Source of the DNA: Hysterangium stoloniferum
Taxonomy: Eukaryota; Basidiomycota; Agaricomycetes; Hysterangiales; Hysterangiaceae
Assembly: GCA_015178975.1 (NCBI GenBank)
Contig: WHVD01000227.1
Coordinates: 45,703 to 109,702, forward strand
Direction of reading: 5' to 3'
DNA length: 64,000 nt
The position numbers were made by a program, and so were the translations under genes. Position 1 is the first letter of the stretch; the number at the start of each line of letters is the position of its first letter. The notes beneath the pieces are model-generated. The model searched no databases and had not been told where the DNA came from. It was given only the letters and a program-made list of their open reading frames with translations. Positions 63,818 through 64,000 of this stretch are shown one piece after another.

Positions 63818-64000
63818 ATGGCCTCTTTTACCAAAATTTTCACTCTCGTGGCCCTACTCTCCTTCGTCTCTGCGACTCCTGTCGCTAACGCCCCGAGTTG
63901 CTATCCGCTGCCACTGTGTGCTCTCGTGGTATGTTATCCATTATCGGTGTTAGAGGATTTAAGCTCACTGAGGTTCGTCAAGGCAAGGAATGCTGTCCCA
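63818..64000 (+). CDS. 5' end of a small secreted Cys-containing protein gene, cut by window end
   Basis: Exon 1 (63818-63928) encodes MASFTKIFTLVALLSFVSAT, a textbook signal peptide (Lys in the n-region, 12-residue hydrophobic core, SAT-PVA cleavage zone), then PSCYPLPLCALV. A GTATGT donor follows. The acceptor is AAG either at 63982 (giving ARNAVP) or at 63987, giving ECCP; the latter makes a 59-nt intron and adds a Cys-Cys pair. The protein would be secreted. The Cys spacing with a CC doublet is reminiscent of hydrophobins, but too little is visible to say so. This is the cleanest, apparently intact gene start in the window. Confidence 0.65.
   Translation, partial: MASFTKIFTLVALLSFVSATPVANAPSCYPLPLCALVVCYPLSVLEDLSSLRFVKARNAVP

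Noticed and set aside
1-64000. tRNA, rRNA or snRNA genes
   Set aside because: No cloverleaf, conserved rRNA core or snRNA motif recognised by eye; a covariance-model scan would decide.

Overview
The window looks like a repeat-dominated accessory region of a filamentous fungus, most likely a basidiomycete of the Agaricomycetes type. The support is indirect: predicted introns are about 50-61 nt with GT-AG ends, there is an interstitial TTAGGG-type tract, and the mobile elements are a chromodomain Gypsy pol, a Helitron with HUH Rep and PIF1 helicase parts, and Copia remnants. I see no tRNA, rRNA or CRISPR array. Nearly every recognisable coding region is broken.

Layout. 1-6250: minisatellites (19-nt, 65-nt, 30-nt, 12-20-nt and 18-nt units), one block of which is duplicated (about 720-1345 and 4400-5018). 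6480-9990: a decayed Helitron on the minus strand. 10.0-13.1 kb: repeat fragments, a hairpin, a telomere-like tract and gene-poor AT-rich DNA. 13.1-51 kb: a mosaic of a few recurring modules. 51-55.3 kb: more module copies and a 5'-truncated Gypsy element. 55.6-59.1 kb: module scraps, a probable solo LTR and a 42/83-nt satellite. 59.1-62.7 kb: a Copia remnant, a last module copy and another satellite. 63.8-64.0 kb: the first exon of a probable small secreted protein gene, cut by the window end.

The modules of the mosaic have working names used throughout. Family B is a multi-exon membrane protein with a variable number of about 17-residue acidic repeats. Family A is a protein of roughly 290 residues with one conserved 60-nt intron. 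Family G is an unknown ORF with a CxxC pair. Family D is an unknown ORF. C, F, H, I and E are linked non-coding or degenerate blocks; E is the antisense 3' end of A. B and G are divergent, separated by a shared block of about 400 bp called N, and G is followed by C, F, antisense D and antisense E/A. The order B-N-G-C-F-D-A recurs in whole or in part across 13-51 kb, in both orientations, including two large inverted pairs (34.25-36.3 against 38.0-40.3 kb; 43.1-45.9 against 47.2-50.2 kb). This is the best candidate for an undescribed system: a composite, multi-gene repeated unit of unknown class. Whether it is mobile is inference.

Most lesions I could align are C:G to T:A changes (CGA or CAA or CAG to stop, GT donor to AT, YMDD to YMDN), alongside single-base indels and deletions. 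The only reading frames that look like ordinary non-repeat genes are a two-exon gene at 41837-42425 (minus) and the secreted protein at 63818 (plus).
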